Shown here one piece after another: positions 18,501 through 25,383 of a stretch of DNA of 64,000 nt (its first letter is position 1; each line of letters starts with the position of its first letter). The notes beneath the pieces were generated by a model. It did not search any database. It was not told where the DNA came from and saw nothing but the letters and a program-made list of their open reading frames with translations. The stretch is from DASUNQ01 sp035536455. Lineage in GTDB: Bacteria > Acidobacteriota > Thermoanaerobaculia > Multivoradales > UBA5704. The position numbers were made by a program, and so were the translations under genes. The stretch lies in the NCBI GenBank assembly GCA_035536455.1, contig DATLOC010000041.1:248001-312000 (forward strand), read 5' to 3'.

Positions 18501-18584
18501 CTGCTGCGCGAACGCCGGAACGCCGGCCAGCAGCAGGAACGCGACGACGGTCAGAGCGCGCCGCCAAAAGTTGGTGGTGCTCAT
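15576..18584 (-). CDS. Oar-like TonB-dependent receptor with N-terminal carboxypeptidase-regulatory domain
   Basis: 1002 residues. The ATG has GGAGG 7 nt upstream (complement of 18592-18596) and starts a clean signal peptide ending PAFAQQ. Residues about 28-115 form a CarboxypepD_reg-like domain (VFGTVEDEQGAALPGVTI). The plug domain follows: EDVITVTAESP, the PTARDPWVILQQAPGV block and SVDGVIITDMGA. A long beta-barrel with repeated aromatic-ended strands runs to the C-terminus. This architecture is typical of the expanded Oar family in Acidobacteriota, thought to import or secrete large substrates across the outer membrane. The substrate cannot be read from the sequence. It is transcribed alone, with a visible promoter and terminator. 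Confidence 0.93.
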   Translation of the reverse strand: MSTTNFWRRALTVVAFLLLAGVPAFAQQTTGNVFGTVEDEQGAALPGVTISLTGGGAPQVFVTDAQGGFRFLGLSAGSYQLSAALEGFGTVEYPNITVSVGRNTNIEVTMSSAVEDVITVTAESPILDERKITTGTTVSEVELEKIPTARDPWVILQQAPGVLVDRVNVGGNESGQQSQFISPGTNSNNSNWSVDGVIITDMGAVGSSPTYYNFDSFEEMQVSTGGTDVTLATGGVTMNMVTKRGTNEWRGSGRYLLTDDTIDQADLDFDQGDLGRAGPWNNNRAQPIFQQGNQIIDVKDFGAELGGPIIKDRLWVWGSWGTQEVDLLTLAGVRNPARATEPGFHDFTELPAYAIKLNAQIASNNSGIAFYHFGDKVKSGRNASPTREPATTWNQAGGTPIYKLEDTHIFNSSFYLSGMASFVDGGFGLTPVGGTEGNNTVWDNSAIWKHSFLDYLTERPQEQAKIDGDYFFNAGSSNHNLKFGVGLRNAVVTSFSAWGGRDRLVGTKPFGGTGFARTDRNVENEMDYTNLYLQDTMTLGNLTANFGLRYDLQEGKINSTVVPDHRTFPTLIPGGVVPAVDMPYDWSSITPRVGLTYALGEERQTLLRASYARFADQLHSAIVEQLSAGTYRYGYFYWNDNGDDLLTRNEVGDFYGFAGFDPAHPEIFESVSSVDSSLDPPMTDELVLGVEHALMPEFVIGLNATYRIYSDILQGAEAQPSRPLVFAGAPTGSLGRPSNRDDFVLFDHITGTLPDGTPFRVPLYRLRPGLTTFGGSHLFNGDREQNYLGLSFTFNKRLSNNWLLRGHVTQSEWEWDVPSSAIISPHINPNGSFEDGSTVLSGSGTGSGSKGGIWISPGWSFDVSGLYQIAPQAPWGFNVAANINGREGYAVPYVVNVGGAIFGDGVGTRSIRVSPETDSFRNDDIIIVNGRIEKEFNFGEFGLTLGLDGFNLMNEAYVLQRQIALRGVTETGGRVANSNNGDHVTEIVNPRIFRIGARISFR

Positions 18585-18716
18585 CCAGAAACCTCCGTAG
18601 TCATTGATAGATGGGTGCAAAGCAGCCCCCGCGCGGGGACCGAGGACGAGTGAGTGGACTGTGTCGTGCTTGCCGCGCAACACCCCCTTTCCGAATCTGC
18701 TCGTGGAACGGCGGGA

Positions 18717-18745
18717 ATTCTACTCATCACTGACAGGCCGGTCAA
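18717..18745 (-). promoter_or_regulatory. Sigma-70-type promoter of the TonB receptor gene
   Basis: On the minus strand TTGACC (complement of 18740-18745), a 17-bp spacer and TAGAAT (complement of 18717-18722) match the -35 and -10 consensus at 5 of 6 positions each. The predicted start near 18710 would give a 5' leader of roughly 125 nt before the ATG at 18584. Confidence 0.65.
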
Positions 18746-18941
18746 GCAAGTGGGGTGCCACTCCGAACGCCTGTTTCTGGTAAGGGACAAACACCGCGGA
18801 ATGAGCGAGTTACGGAGATCGGACGAGCACCGTGAAAGGCCCGCTCCAGGGGCTTGGACGCGGCCGATCCAAGTCCTTGGACGGCTACCGCGGCGGCCGC
18901 GTTTCGTCGTACATTCGGCGCCTTCTCCGAGGCCCTCGCCG

Positions 18942-20069
18942 ATGACGCTCCGCACCGCCGCCCGCCCGCTCCTCGCGCCGCTCCTCGTCCTCGCCGCCTA
19001 CGCCTGCTCGCAGTACCAGCCGTTCGACTCCGCCGGCCACCTGCGCGGCAAGTACGGCGAGCAGCTCGGCCGCGAGGAAGCGGCCCGGGTCATCGTCCCC
19101 TTCGAGCTCGACGCCGAGCGGCTGGCGGCGATCGACGAGCGCGTCCGTCCGGCGCTCGACGAGCGGCGGCGGGTCGATCAGGTGATCGACTACATCTTCA
19201 ACCGGCTCGACCTCGAGTACTCGCTGCAGCCGACGCGCACCGCGATCGAGACCTTCGTCACCCGCGAGGGCAACTGCCTCTCCTTCGTCAACCTCTTCGT
19301 CGGCGTGGCGCGCCACCTGCGCCTCAACCCCTTCTACGTCGAGGTCATCGACTACCAGCGCTGGAACCACCGCGAAGGGCTGCTCGTCTCCCAGGGCCAC
19401 ATCGTCGCCGGGATGATGGTCAAGGGCCAGATGAAGACCTTCGACTTCCTCCCCTATCGCGCCAAGGCCTACAAGGACTTCAAGCCGATCGACGACCTCA
19501 CCGCGGCGGCGCACTACTACAACAACCTCGGCGCCGAGGCGCTGCTCGACGGCGACCTCGAGCGCGCCAAGGGCCTGCTCACGACCGCCACGCGCATCGC
19601 CCCGCGCTTCGAGCGCGGCTTCAACAACCTCGGCGTCTGCCTGGCGCGGCTGCGCGACTACGACGGCGCGCTGGAGGCCTACCGCAAGGGGCTGGCGATC
19701 GACCCCGAGTACGTGCCCCTCCTCACCAACCTCGCCGGCGCCTACCAGCGGCTGGCACGGGGCGCGGAGGCGAGCGCGATCCTGGCCAAGATCGACACCG
19801 CCCAGAACACCAACCCCTACTTCTTCGTCTATCGCGGCGAGCTCGCCCTGGCCGCCGGCGACACCGCCAAGGCCAAGCAGTACCTGGTCGAGGCGCTGCG
19901 CCGCGACACCGAGGTCCCCGAGGTGCACATCGGCCTGGTCAAGCTCTACATGGAGCTCGGCGACCTCGAGCGGGCGCGCCACCACCTCGGCCGCGCCCTC
20001 AAGCTCGACGCCACCAACCCCGAGGCCCGCAAGTACGCCGTGCTGCTCGAGCAGGCGGAGGCCCGGTAG
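18942..20069 (+). CDS. Probable lipoprotein: transglutaminase-like domain plus TPR repeats
   Basis: 375 residues. The ATG at 18942 is followed by a hydrophobic signal ending in YAC (Cys20), a weak lipobox; upstream in-frame codons are not protein-like. About residues 80-180 form a transglutaminase-like core with candidate Cys (REGNCLSF), His (SQGHIVAGM) and Asp (MKTFDFLP). From about residue 195 there are five to six TPRs, several with the canonical N-N-L-G and A-x-x-x-A-P pattern. Such proteins are thought to act on envelope peptides or as scaffolds; activity is unproven. The DUF3179 gene follows after 7 bp, so they probably form an operon. Confidence 0.8.
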   Translation: MTLRTAARPLLAPLLVLAAYACSQYQPFDSAGHLRGKYGEQLGREEAARVIVPFELDAERLAAIDERVRPALDERRRVDQVIDYIFNRLDLEYSLQPTRTAIETFVTREGNCLSFVNLFVGVARHLRLNPFYVEVIDYQRWNHREGLLVSQGHIVAGMMVKGQMKTFDFLPYRAKAYKDFKPIDDLTAAAHYYNNLGAEALLDGDLERAKGLLTTATRIAPRFERGFNNLGVCLARLRDYDGALEAYRKGLAIDPEYVPLLTNLAGAYQRLARGAEASAILAKIDTAQNTNPYFFVYRGELALAAGDTAKAKQYLVEALRRDTEVPEVHIGLVKLYMELGDLERARHHLGRALKLDATNPEARKYAVLLEQAEAR

Positions 20070-20076
20070 GAGAGCG

Positions 20077-21408
20077 GTGCTCCTCGCCGCCGCCGCCCTC
20101 GCCGCCCTCCCGCTCCTCGAGCAGCTCCTCTCCCCGGCCTCCGCCGAGCGCCGCGCCGCCGCCGAGGGGCTGATCGCCGCCGGCGACCGCGCCGTCCTGC
20201 CGGCCGTCGTCGACGCCCTCTTCTTCCTGCCGCGCGCCGAGCGGGCCGAGGCCTACCGCGTCCTCGAGACCCTCGCCGGCGAGCGGCGCGAACGCAACTA
20301 CTACGCCTGGGTCGAGCACGTCGCCGAGCACCCCGAGCTGCCGCCGCTGCCCGGCTACGCCGGGTTCAAGGCCGGGCTCTTGGCCCGCGTCGACAAGCGC
20401 TATGCGCAGGTGCTCTTCGACGGCGTCCCGGCGCGCATCCGGCTGGAGGAGGTGGTCTGGGGCGGGGTGCCGCCCGAGGGGATCCCGGCCCTCGACCGGC
20501 CGCTGCACGCGCCGGCGGCCGCGGCCGGCCTGCGCGACGCCGATGCGGTGCTCGGGGTGGCCGCCGGCGGCGCCTACCGCGCCTATCCGGTGGCCGTCCT
20601 CTCCTGGCACGAGATGGTCAACGACGAGGTCGGCGGCGAGCCGGTCACGCTCTCCTTCTGCACCCTCTGCGGCTCGGCGGTCCTCTACGCCGGGCGCACG
20701 GCCGCCGGGACCCTCACCTTCGGCACCTCCGGCCTCCTCTACCGCAGCAACAAGCTGATGGTCGACCGCCAGACGCTGTCGCTGTGGAGCAACCTGACCG
20801 GCGAGGCGGTCGTCGGCCGGCTGGCGGGGGGGGCGCTGCGCCTGGCCGTCCTGCCGGTCGTCCGCACCACCTGGGGGGAGTGGCGGGCCCGCCACCCGGA
20901 GACCACGGCGATGGTCCCCGACCGCGAGCTCGAGCGCCGCTTCGGCTTCGACTACCGCGCCGGCGCCGCCGACCGCGCCCGCGCCGGGGTCCGCTTCCCG
21001 GTCTGGCCGCGCAGCGACGCCCTGCCGGACAAGGAGGAGATCTACGCCGTGCGGCTCGCGGGCGGGGCGGCCAAGGCCTATCCGCTGGAGGCGCTGATCG
21101 CTGCCGGAGTGCTGAACGACGCCGTCGGCGGCGAGCCGGTGGTGCTGGTGGCGGAAGCCGCGAGCGGCGCCGTCCGCGCCTTTCGCCGCGGCGGCCACCG
21201 CTTCGCGGCCGGCGCCGAGGCCGGGATCTTGAGCGACGAGGCGGGGCGCAGCTGGCGGGTGACGGAGGAGGCGCTCGTCCCGGCGGCAGGCGGCGAAACC
21301 GCCGCGCCGCCCCTCCAACGCCTCCCCGGCCACCTCTCTTTCTGGCTCGGCTGGCACGCCTTCTTCCCCCAGGCCGAGCTCTGGAAGCCGGCGCTCCCCA
21401 TTCCTTAG
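20077..21408 (+). CDS. DUF3179 domain-containing protein
   Basis: 443 residues from GTG, with AGGAGA just upstream. A short hydrophobic N-terminus and about 100 helical residues lead into the DUF3179 domain (about 110-440). It shows the family signatures AYPVAVLSWHEMVND, the Cys pair in SFCTLCGSAV, and the FGTSGLLYRSNKLMVDRQT block. The function of DUF3179 is not established; the paired Cys and the conserved His suggest metal or redox binding, which is inference. The gene lies 7 bp after the TPR/transglutaminase-like gene. Confidence 0.88.
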   Translation: MLLAAAALAALPLLEQLLSPASAERRAAAEGLIAAGDRAVLPAVVDALFFLPRAERAEAYRVLETLAGERRERNYYAWVEHVAEHPELPPLPGYAGFKAGLLARVDKRYAQVLFDGVPARIRLEEVVWGGVPPEGIPALDRPLHAPAAAAGLRDADAVLGVAAGGAYRAYPVAVLSWHEMVNDEVGGEPVTLSFCTLCGSAVLYAGRTAAGTLTFGTSGLLYRSNKLMVDRQTLSLWSNLTGEAVVGRLAGGALRLAVLPVVRTTWGEWRARHPETTAMVPDRELERRFGFDYRAGAADRARAGVRFPVWPRSDALPDKEEIYAVRLAGGAAKAYPLEALIAAGVLNDAVGGEPVVLVAEAASGAVRAFRRGGHRFAAGAEAGILSDEAGRSWRVTEEALVPAAGGETAAPPLQRLPGHLSFWLGWHAFFPQAELWKPALPIP

Positions 21409-21954
21409 GAGAGCTCGTCCTCGCATCGCCGCGGCGACCGCGGCATTTGCCGCTCCCCGCGGAACATCTTCCGGTCCTGGGCACTCATCTCCGACGCCCG
21501 GAAATAAACCTCCTATAGACCGAGATCTATTTTCGGAGCTCGACAACAAGACTTCCATGTATGGAGATCTATCTCCCATGCCCGACGTTGAATCTCCGAG
21601 GCTCCGAGATCTATTCTCCGCCGTCCGAGATCTATCCCGAGCACCTGGAGATTAACCTCCGGCGCTTCCAGAAACCTAGCCAGTGGCCCGCAAACTCCTC
21701 GCCCACCTCGACTTAGCTCCCGGGCTCCTGCGCCTCAAACCGCCGAATCACGAGCTGACTTGCTCGGTGGAAAAGAACTCGTGCTGATCACAATACCTCA
21801 GCAATCCTCTGATGCTTCGACTTTTCGAGAGCCTGCGCGGCCGGCGCGGAATCCACTGGATGAGGCAGGCCCGCGCGCGGAATGCCTCCGCCCCCGGAAG
21901 ACGTTCAATGATCCCGCGAGCTCGACTGGCGCGGATCTTGCGGAAGTCCGAATC
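21409..21954. other. Gene-free interval containing the first 21-bp array
   Basis: No credible coding sequence. Composition is visibly more AT-rich than the flanks. Most of the interval up to about 21700 follows an exact 21-bp period (annotated separately). The remainder, 21710-21954, shows no clear gene, RNA or promoter. Confidence 0.6.
21458..21667 (+). repeat. 21-bp periodic repeat array 1 (GAGATCTAT type)
   Basis: About ten degenerate units of exactly 21 bp begin at 21458, 21479, 21500, 21521, 21542, 21563, 21584, 21605, 21626 and 21647. The core is GGAGATCTATCTCC, an imperfect inverted repeat; GAGATCTAT is exact at 21522, 21564, 21606 and 21627, and variants such as GGAAATAAACCTCC occur at 21500 and 21647. 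The plus-strand reading gives heptapeptides of the type x-E-I-Y-L-P-x but is interrupted by a stop, so it is probably not a gene. Confidence 0.85.
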
Positions 21955-22140
21955 GTGAACTGGCTCGCATGGCTCGGCCTCGTAGTCGCCATAGTCGCCG
22001 TTGCCGCATTGACCGGGATCAAACCGAAGGAAACGAGACCGGTTTCTCACACCCGCATGATGGGAATGGGACGGCTTGCTCTTCTGGTAATTGTCATCAT
22101 CCTCGCCTACGTTGCGTTTCGCGCGTGGTCCGGCGGCTGA
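21955..22140 (+). CDS. Small two-helix membrane protein, unknown function
   Basis: 61 residues from a GTG start with GGAAG about 8 nt upstream. Two hydrophobic helices (residues about 2-21 and 38-56) flank a basic loop containing KPKETR. The frame is open further upstream, but that part is low-quality sequence without a ribosome site. I do not recognise the family. It sits between the two 21-bp repeat arrays in a region of lower GC than the chromosome around it, suggesting an accessory gene. Confidence 0.5.
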   Translation: MNWLAWLGLVVAIVAVAALTGIKPKETRPVSHTRMMGMGRLALLVIVIILAYVAFRAWSGG

Positions 22141-22175
22141 TTCACTCGATTCGCACAAAGGTATACGAGCGCTGA

Positions 22176-22424
22176 AGCGGCGGGTATGGCCCCAGCTCGT
22201 GTGTAGCTCGGATTGAATCGAGGCGCGCCGCCGCAGCTAGCTCATCGGAATGCGGGCGTCCCTCGCTGCTTCCGGTGCTCCTCGCCGGCCTGCCGGAATG
22301 GCGCGTCAGCGCCGTCCAGATCGCCGGCGGCGCCGTGCCCCTCACCCTCACCACCGCCAAGACCGCCCGCGCCCTGACGAGGGAGGAGCTGGAGCTCGCG
22401 GCGGGCCTGGAGAAGGTGGCGTAA
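22176..22424 (+). pseudogene. Possible 3' remnant of an unidentified gene
   Basis: A frame without a convincing start ends at TAA 22422-22424. Its last 50 codons look protein-like, with GC-rich third positions (LLPVLLAGLPEW ... LTREELELAAGLEKVA), while upstream codons do not. This resembles the C-terminus of a gene whose 5' part was lost. The family is not recognised. Confidence 0.3.
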
Positions 22425-22441
22425 CGCCCGCCGGAAGCCCC

Positions 22442-22756
22442 GGAATGTCCCCGTGCGACCTTCAGACGCCCCGGTGGAGCCTCCCAATGTCCTCCCGGGA
22501 CCTCGGAACCTCCTGCGCGCCCTCCGGAACCTCCTGCGCGGCGCCGGGAATCGATTGCGCGACGCTGGGAATGGGTTGCGCGCGCTGCGGAACCTATTTC
22601 GAGCCGCTCGGAAAGGGTTCCCGGCGCTCCGCAATCCATTCCCCGGCCCGCGCAACCCATTCCCACGCTCCGGGAAAAGGTTCCGAAGCCGCCGCAGGAC
22701 GTTCCACGCCTCCCGGAGGGCATTGGCCGCCGCTCGGCGGGCGTCGCGGAGCGTCG
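22442..22756 (+). repeat. 21-bp periodic repeat array 2 (GGAAnnnnTT type)
   Basis: Fifteen consecutive units of exactly 21 bp begin at 22442, 22463, 22484, 22505, 22526, 22547, 22568, 22589, 22610, 22631, 22652, 22673, 22694, 22715 and 22736. The consensus is GGAAnnnnTTnC followed by a GC-rich half. AA at positions 3-4 and TT at 9-10 are the most constant, giving several units a GGAA/TTCC dyad. Both strands are open through most of the array and give 7-residue periodic peptides (LRNLLRA type on plus, GNGLRSA type on minus). The end units are degenerate. Confidence 0.88.
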
Positions 22757-22833
22757 CACCCTCAATCCCCAACGAACGAAGGAGAACCTGTCGTGCCCGA
22801 CACCCCATTGCGGTAGCCGCGCATGCGGCAGCA

Positions 22834-22965
22834 GATGGTGCCGAGGAGCTCGCCAGCTACGAAGAGGCGGCGGCATTCTGGGAGGTGCACGATACGACCG
22901 ACTACCGGGAGGCGTTCGAGACCGTGCGGGTGGATGCGAAGCTCGAGGGGAGACGCCTCTACGGT
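22834..22965 (+). pseudogene. CopG-type antitoxin fragment
   Basis: The reading ELASYEEAAAFWEVHDTTDY followed by REAFETVRVDAKLEGR matches the N-terminal half of the CopG_antitoxin family (pattern SYEEEAxFWxxHDTTDY). No start codon lies in a sensible place: the sequence runs directly out of the 21-bp array region. The expected C-terminal DNA-binding half is absent after about residue 44. It is therefore a remnant; no toxin partner is adjacent on this strand. Confidence 0.6.
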
Positions 22966-23225
22966 GGGTCAGGCTCGATCCAGGCGGCCACCGACGAGGG
23001 GAGGAAGAGGAGAAGGCACAGGACCATCCCGGCGAGACTCTCTTCGGAGATCATCCTTCTTCCGAAGTCACCGAGCACGTCGAACACGTCGAACACGAAC
23101 GAGTCTGCACCTACGAGTAGGAAGCCCCCGACGAAACTCACGTAGGAAGCAATGACGAGCAGGCGGCGATGGGCACGGCTGGCCAGCCAACCTTTGCTCG
23201 GGACCGCGTCCGACAGCGGATTCAC
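22959..23225 (-). CDS. Small membrane protein, unknown function
   Basis: 88 residues from GTG. Two hydrophobic segments (about residues 21-40 and 64-84) are separated by a loop rich in Phe/Val/Asp; the C-terminus is WIEPDPP. In many bacteria a small XRE regulator is followed by a membrane protein of this size, and here the XRE remnant lies immediately upstream. The two genes are probably the decayed and surviving parts of one such pair. The 3' end overlaps the CopG remnant by a few bases. Confidence 0.5.
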   Translation of the reverse strand: MNPLSDAVPSKGWLASRAHRRLLVIASYVSFVGGFLLVGADSFVFDVFDVLGDFGRRMISEESLAGMVLCLLLFLPSSVAAWIEPDPP

Positions 23226-23484
23226 GGCTCTCCTCTTTCCGGCCAGCTGCGCCGTAGACCTCCTCGCTCAGCGGCCGCAATGGCTGGCGAGAGAAGATCG
23301 CTTCGATCGGCACGCCGAAGAACTCGCTCAGGCGGAAGGCCAGCTCGAGGCTCGGGTGGTACCCACCCCGCTCGAGGTATCCGATCGTCTGGTAGTAGAT
23401 CCCGAGCGCCTGCGCGAGATCCTGCCGGGAAAGACCCCGCTCGGCCGTCCCCTGGAAGGGACAGACTTCGGACGAGCGCCCTAC
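23226..23484 (-). pseudogene. XRE-family HTH regulator, 5' end lost
   Basis: The minus-strand frame reads ERGLSRQDLAQALGIYYQTI, then GYLERGGYHPSLELAFRLSE and FFGVPIEAIFS, a good match to the small XRE regulators with consensus RGxSQxxLAxxLGVSRQTI and PSLxLAFxIAxxFG. The frame starts straight after the TAG of the methyltransferase gene and offers no ATG, GTG or TTG before the HTH. The natural stop (GTGA with the next gene) is in another frame. Both points indicate decay. Confidence 0.6.
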
Positions 23485-24900
23485 CTAGTGCCCGTTTACC
23501 AGCCGCAGCTTGCGCTTCAGGCCGAACCAGCGGTTCCTCAGCTTCCAAAACCGGCTCGCCTGCATCCAGGCGATCGTTTGCTCCAGATGCCGTGTCTTCT
23601 GCACCGCCGTCTCCTGCAGCTCATGGAGCTGTTCCTCGAGAGCCGCTACGCGCGCTTGGGCCGCTTCTTGCGCATGTCGTACCTTCTGGTTACATCTGAG
23701 CACTTCAAGCCGGGTCGACCGGAGCAGGGCAGCCTCCAGGCTGTCGGTGTAGAGACGCAGCTCTTGGTTGGCGCCGTCGATCACGTCGAGCGTTAGAAGC
23801 GAGGTTGGAGACCAATCGTTCTCCAGTTCGACGACGATGTGAAAGCCACCGCCGTACACCTGGTCGCCGGTGAACGCTTGTTGGACGTCGGCCCGCTCGC
23901 TCAAGCTCGTGCAGCGACCTCTCAGAGCTCCGTCGAGACGGACGCGGACCTCCCGCGGTGGCGAACCGTTGATTCGGTCAACGACCCAACCATCCAGCTG
24001 GAGCTGGCGTCCGTTGACGAGATCGGACCGCTCTAGAAACCCATCGGCCTGGCGGCGGAGCTCGATCTGAGGAAGATCCTCCGCAGCATCGGGCAAAACT
24101 ACGAAGAGGTCCTGATAATTCGCAAAGCCCCGGGGGATATGCACGATCGGGCAGTCGCCGAAGGCGTCCTGGATGGCCCCGCGCACAAACCCCTCGGACA
24201 CCCACGACGTGCCGTACTGCTCCTTCGGCAGGGTCGCGCTTTCGCTGACCTCCTGGAAGAGAATCCCGGTCTCGGGAAGGGGCTGATTCAGCAGCCGCTC
24301 GTCATGCACGCTGAACATCAAGATCCCGCCAGGGGCTAGTAGCGAACGCAGCTTCTCGAGCCAGCGCCGGAAGTTTTCCACTGGCAGATGGGTAAAGAGC
24401 GAGGAAACGACGATCACGTCGAAGTGTTCACTGCAAGCCAGCTGCGAGGGTTCTGGTGTCGAGACGAACGCGTGAACGCCGAGCTCGCGCTCTTGGAACG
24501 CAACGGCGTTCGGGTAGATGTCCGATACCCAGATGCGGTCAGCCGGCAGCTCCGAAACCATGAATCTGGTAACCCGGCCGAACCCGCTCGCGAAGTCGAG
24601 CAGCTTTTCGACGTTCCCGAGCGCGCCGAAGCGCCACTCGATGACCTGCCTGATCGTCGACCAGAGAGCCGCGCCAGAGCTCAAGTACAAGACGATGGCA
24701 CTGTCCTCGTCCGAGCCGTGACCAAAGAAGAAAAAGGTGAACATCTCGTCCTTGGGATGGACGGCGAGGCTGATGCCTTTCCTCAGGAACTCCGGGAAGA
24801 GAGCCAGGACCACCGCGCTGCCCTCGAAACGCCACGGAGTGTCAGGCGCGGAGTCGGCGTGTGTCTCTCGAGCGGCCATCAGAGAGCTGGATTCTGCCAT
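23485..24900 (-). CDS. SAM-dependent methyltransferase with C-terminal beta-sandwich and coiled coil
   Basis: 471 residues. The N-terminal 60 residues are followed by a class I methyltransferase domain (about 90-210): motif I LLDFASGFGRVTRF, an acidic residue after strand 2 (WVSDIYP), FDVIVVSSLFTHL and the LLAPGGILMFSVHD strand. About residues 285-370 have the D-G-W-x-x-D ... V-R-V-R-L-D-G ... R-A-D-V pattern of small beta-sandwich domains seen in polysaccharide-biosynthesis enzymes. The C-terminus is a coiled coil ending in basic residues (about 400-471). This suggests methylation of surface glycans. Codon use is visibly less GC-rich than in neighbours, consistent with transfer. Confidence 0.85.
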   Translation of the reverse strand: MAESSSLMAARETHADSAPDTPWRFEGSAVVLALFPEFLRKGISLAVHPKDEMFTFFFFGHGSDEDSAIVLYLSSGAALWSTIRQVIEWRFGALGNVEKLLDFASGFGRVTRFMVSELPADRIWVSDIYPNAVAFQERELGVHAFVSTPEPSQLACSEHFDVIVVSSLFTHLPVENFRRWLEKLRSLLAPGGILMFSVHDERLLNQPLPETGILFQEVSESATLPKEQYGTSWVSEGFVRGAIQDAFGDCPIVHIPRGFANYQDLFVVLPDAAEDLPQIELRRQADGFLERSDLVNGRQLQLDGWVVDRINGSPPREVRVRLDGALRGRCTSLSERADVQQAFTGDQVYGGGFHIVVELENDWSPTSLLTLDVIDGANQELRLYTDSLEAALLRSTRLEVLRCNQKVRHAQEAAQARVAALEEQLHELQETAVQKTRHLEQTIAWMQASRFWKLRNRWFGLKRKLRLVNGH

Positions 24901-24968
24901 GCCGCCCGGGCCGGCCCGTGCTAGCCTTCCCGCAAGATCGCGTAGTCAAAGGGGGGTAGGAGGACCCA

Positions 24969-25328
24969 ATGGGCGGCCTGGGGCCATGCTTCTGCTTGAG
25001 CCTTTCCGAGGAGTCCCTCGACGAGGAGGCGAGGATCGCCACCACGCTCTCGGACTTCTTCCGCTCTCCGGAGGGGGCCGAGGGGATGGCCCTGCTGGCC
25101 TCGCGGGGTCCCCACACGCCGCGGCAGCTCTACATCTTCCCGGGGTCTCAGCTCCGCGTTCGGGAGGCGGTCGACGGCCTCCTCCGCAAGTACGGAGGCT
25201 CCCCCTGCGAGCCCCCGACCGCCGACGAGACGATGTTCCTCGCCGGGTCGACGGCGGTCTGGAAGCAGCTCCCTCGTGCCAAGGGATCGAAGGAGAGGAC
25301 CGGTCCAAGCGAAGAGGCCAGGAACTAG
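24969..25328 (+). CDS. Hypothetical protein
   Basis: 119 residues. The ATG has an excellent AGGAGG about 6 nt upstream (TAGGAGGACCCA), and third codon positions are strongly GC, supporting real coding. It begins MGGLGPCFCLSLSEESL and contains FFRSPEGAEG and IFPGSQLRVREAVDGLLRKY; no signal peptide or membrane segment is seen. I do not recognise a family. It is divergent from the methyltransferase gene and 55 bp upstream of the VWFA-related array. Confidence 0.6.
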   Translation: MGGLGPCFCLSLSEESLDEEARIATTLSDFFRSPEGAEGMALLASRGPHTPRQLYIFPGSQLRVREAVDGLLRKYGGSPCEPPTADETMFLAGSTAVWKQLPRAKGSKERTGPSEEARN

Positions 25329-25383
25329 CAGCCCGGCGACTTGGTGTACCATGCCTCTGGACCCGCTCCTCAGGAGTCTCCAC

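Noticed and set aside
16107..18653. 848-codon open frame antisense to the TonB receptor
   Set aside because: The minus strand has a signal peptide, plug motifs, promoter and terminator; the plus frame has no domain-like sequence.
21458..22756. CRISPR array
   Set aside because: Units abut with no unique spacers, the repeat is degenerate and 21 bp long, and no cas gene is near.
23222..23548. Alternative minus frame through the XRE region
   Set aside because: It reaches the expected GTGA stop but translates to low-complexity Arg/Pro-rich sequence; the HTH is in the other frame, so this only supports a frameshift.
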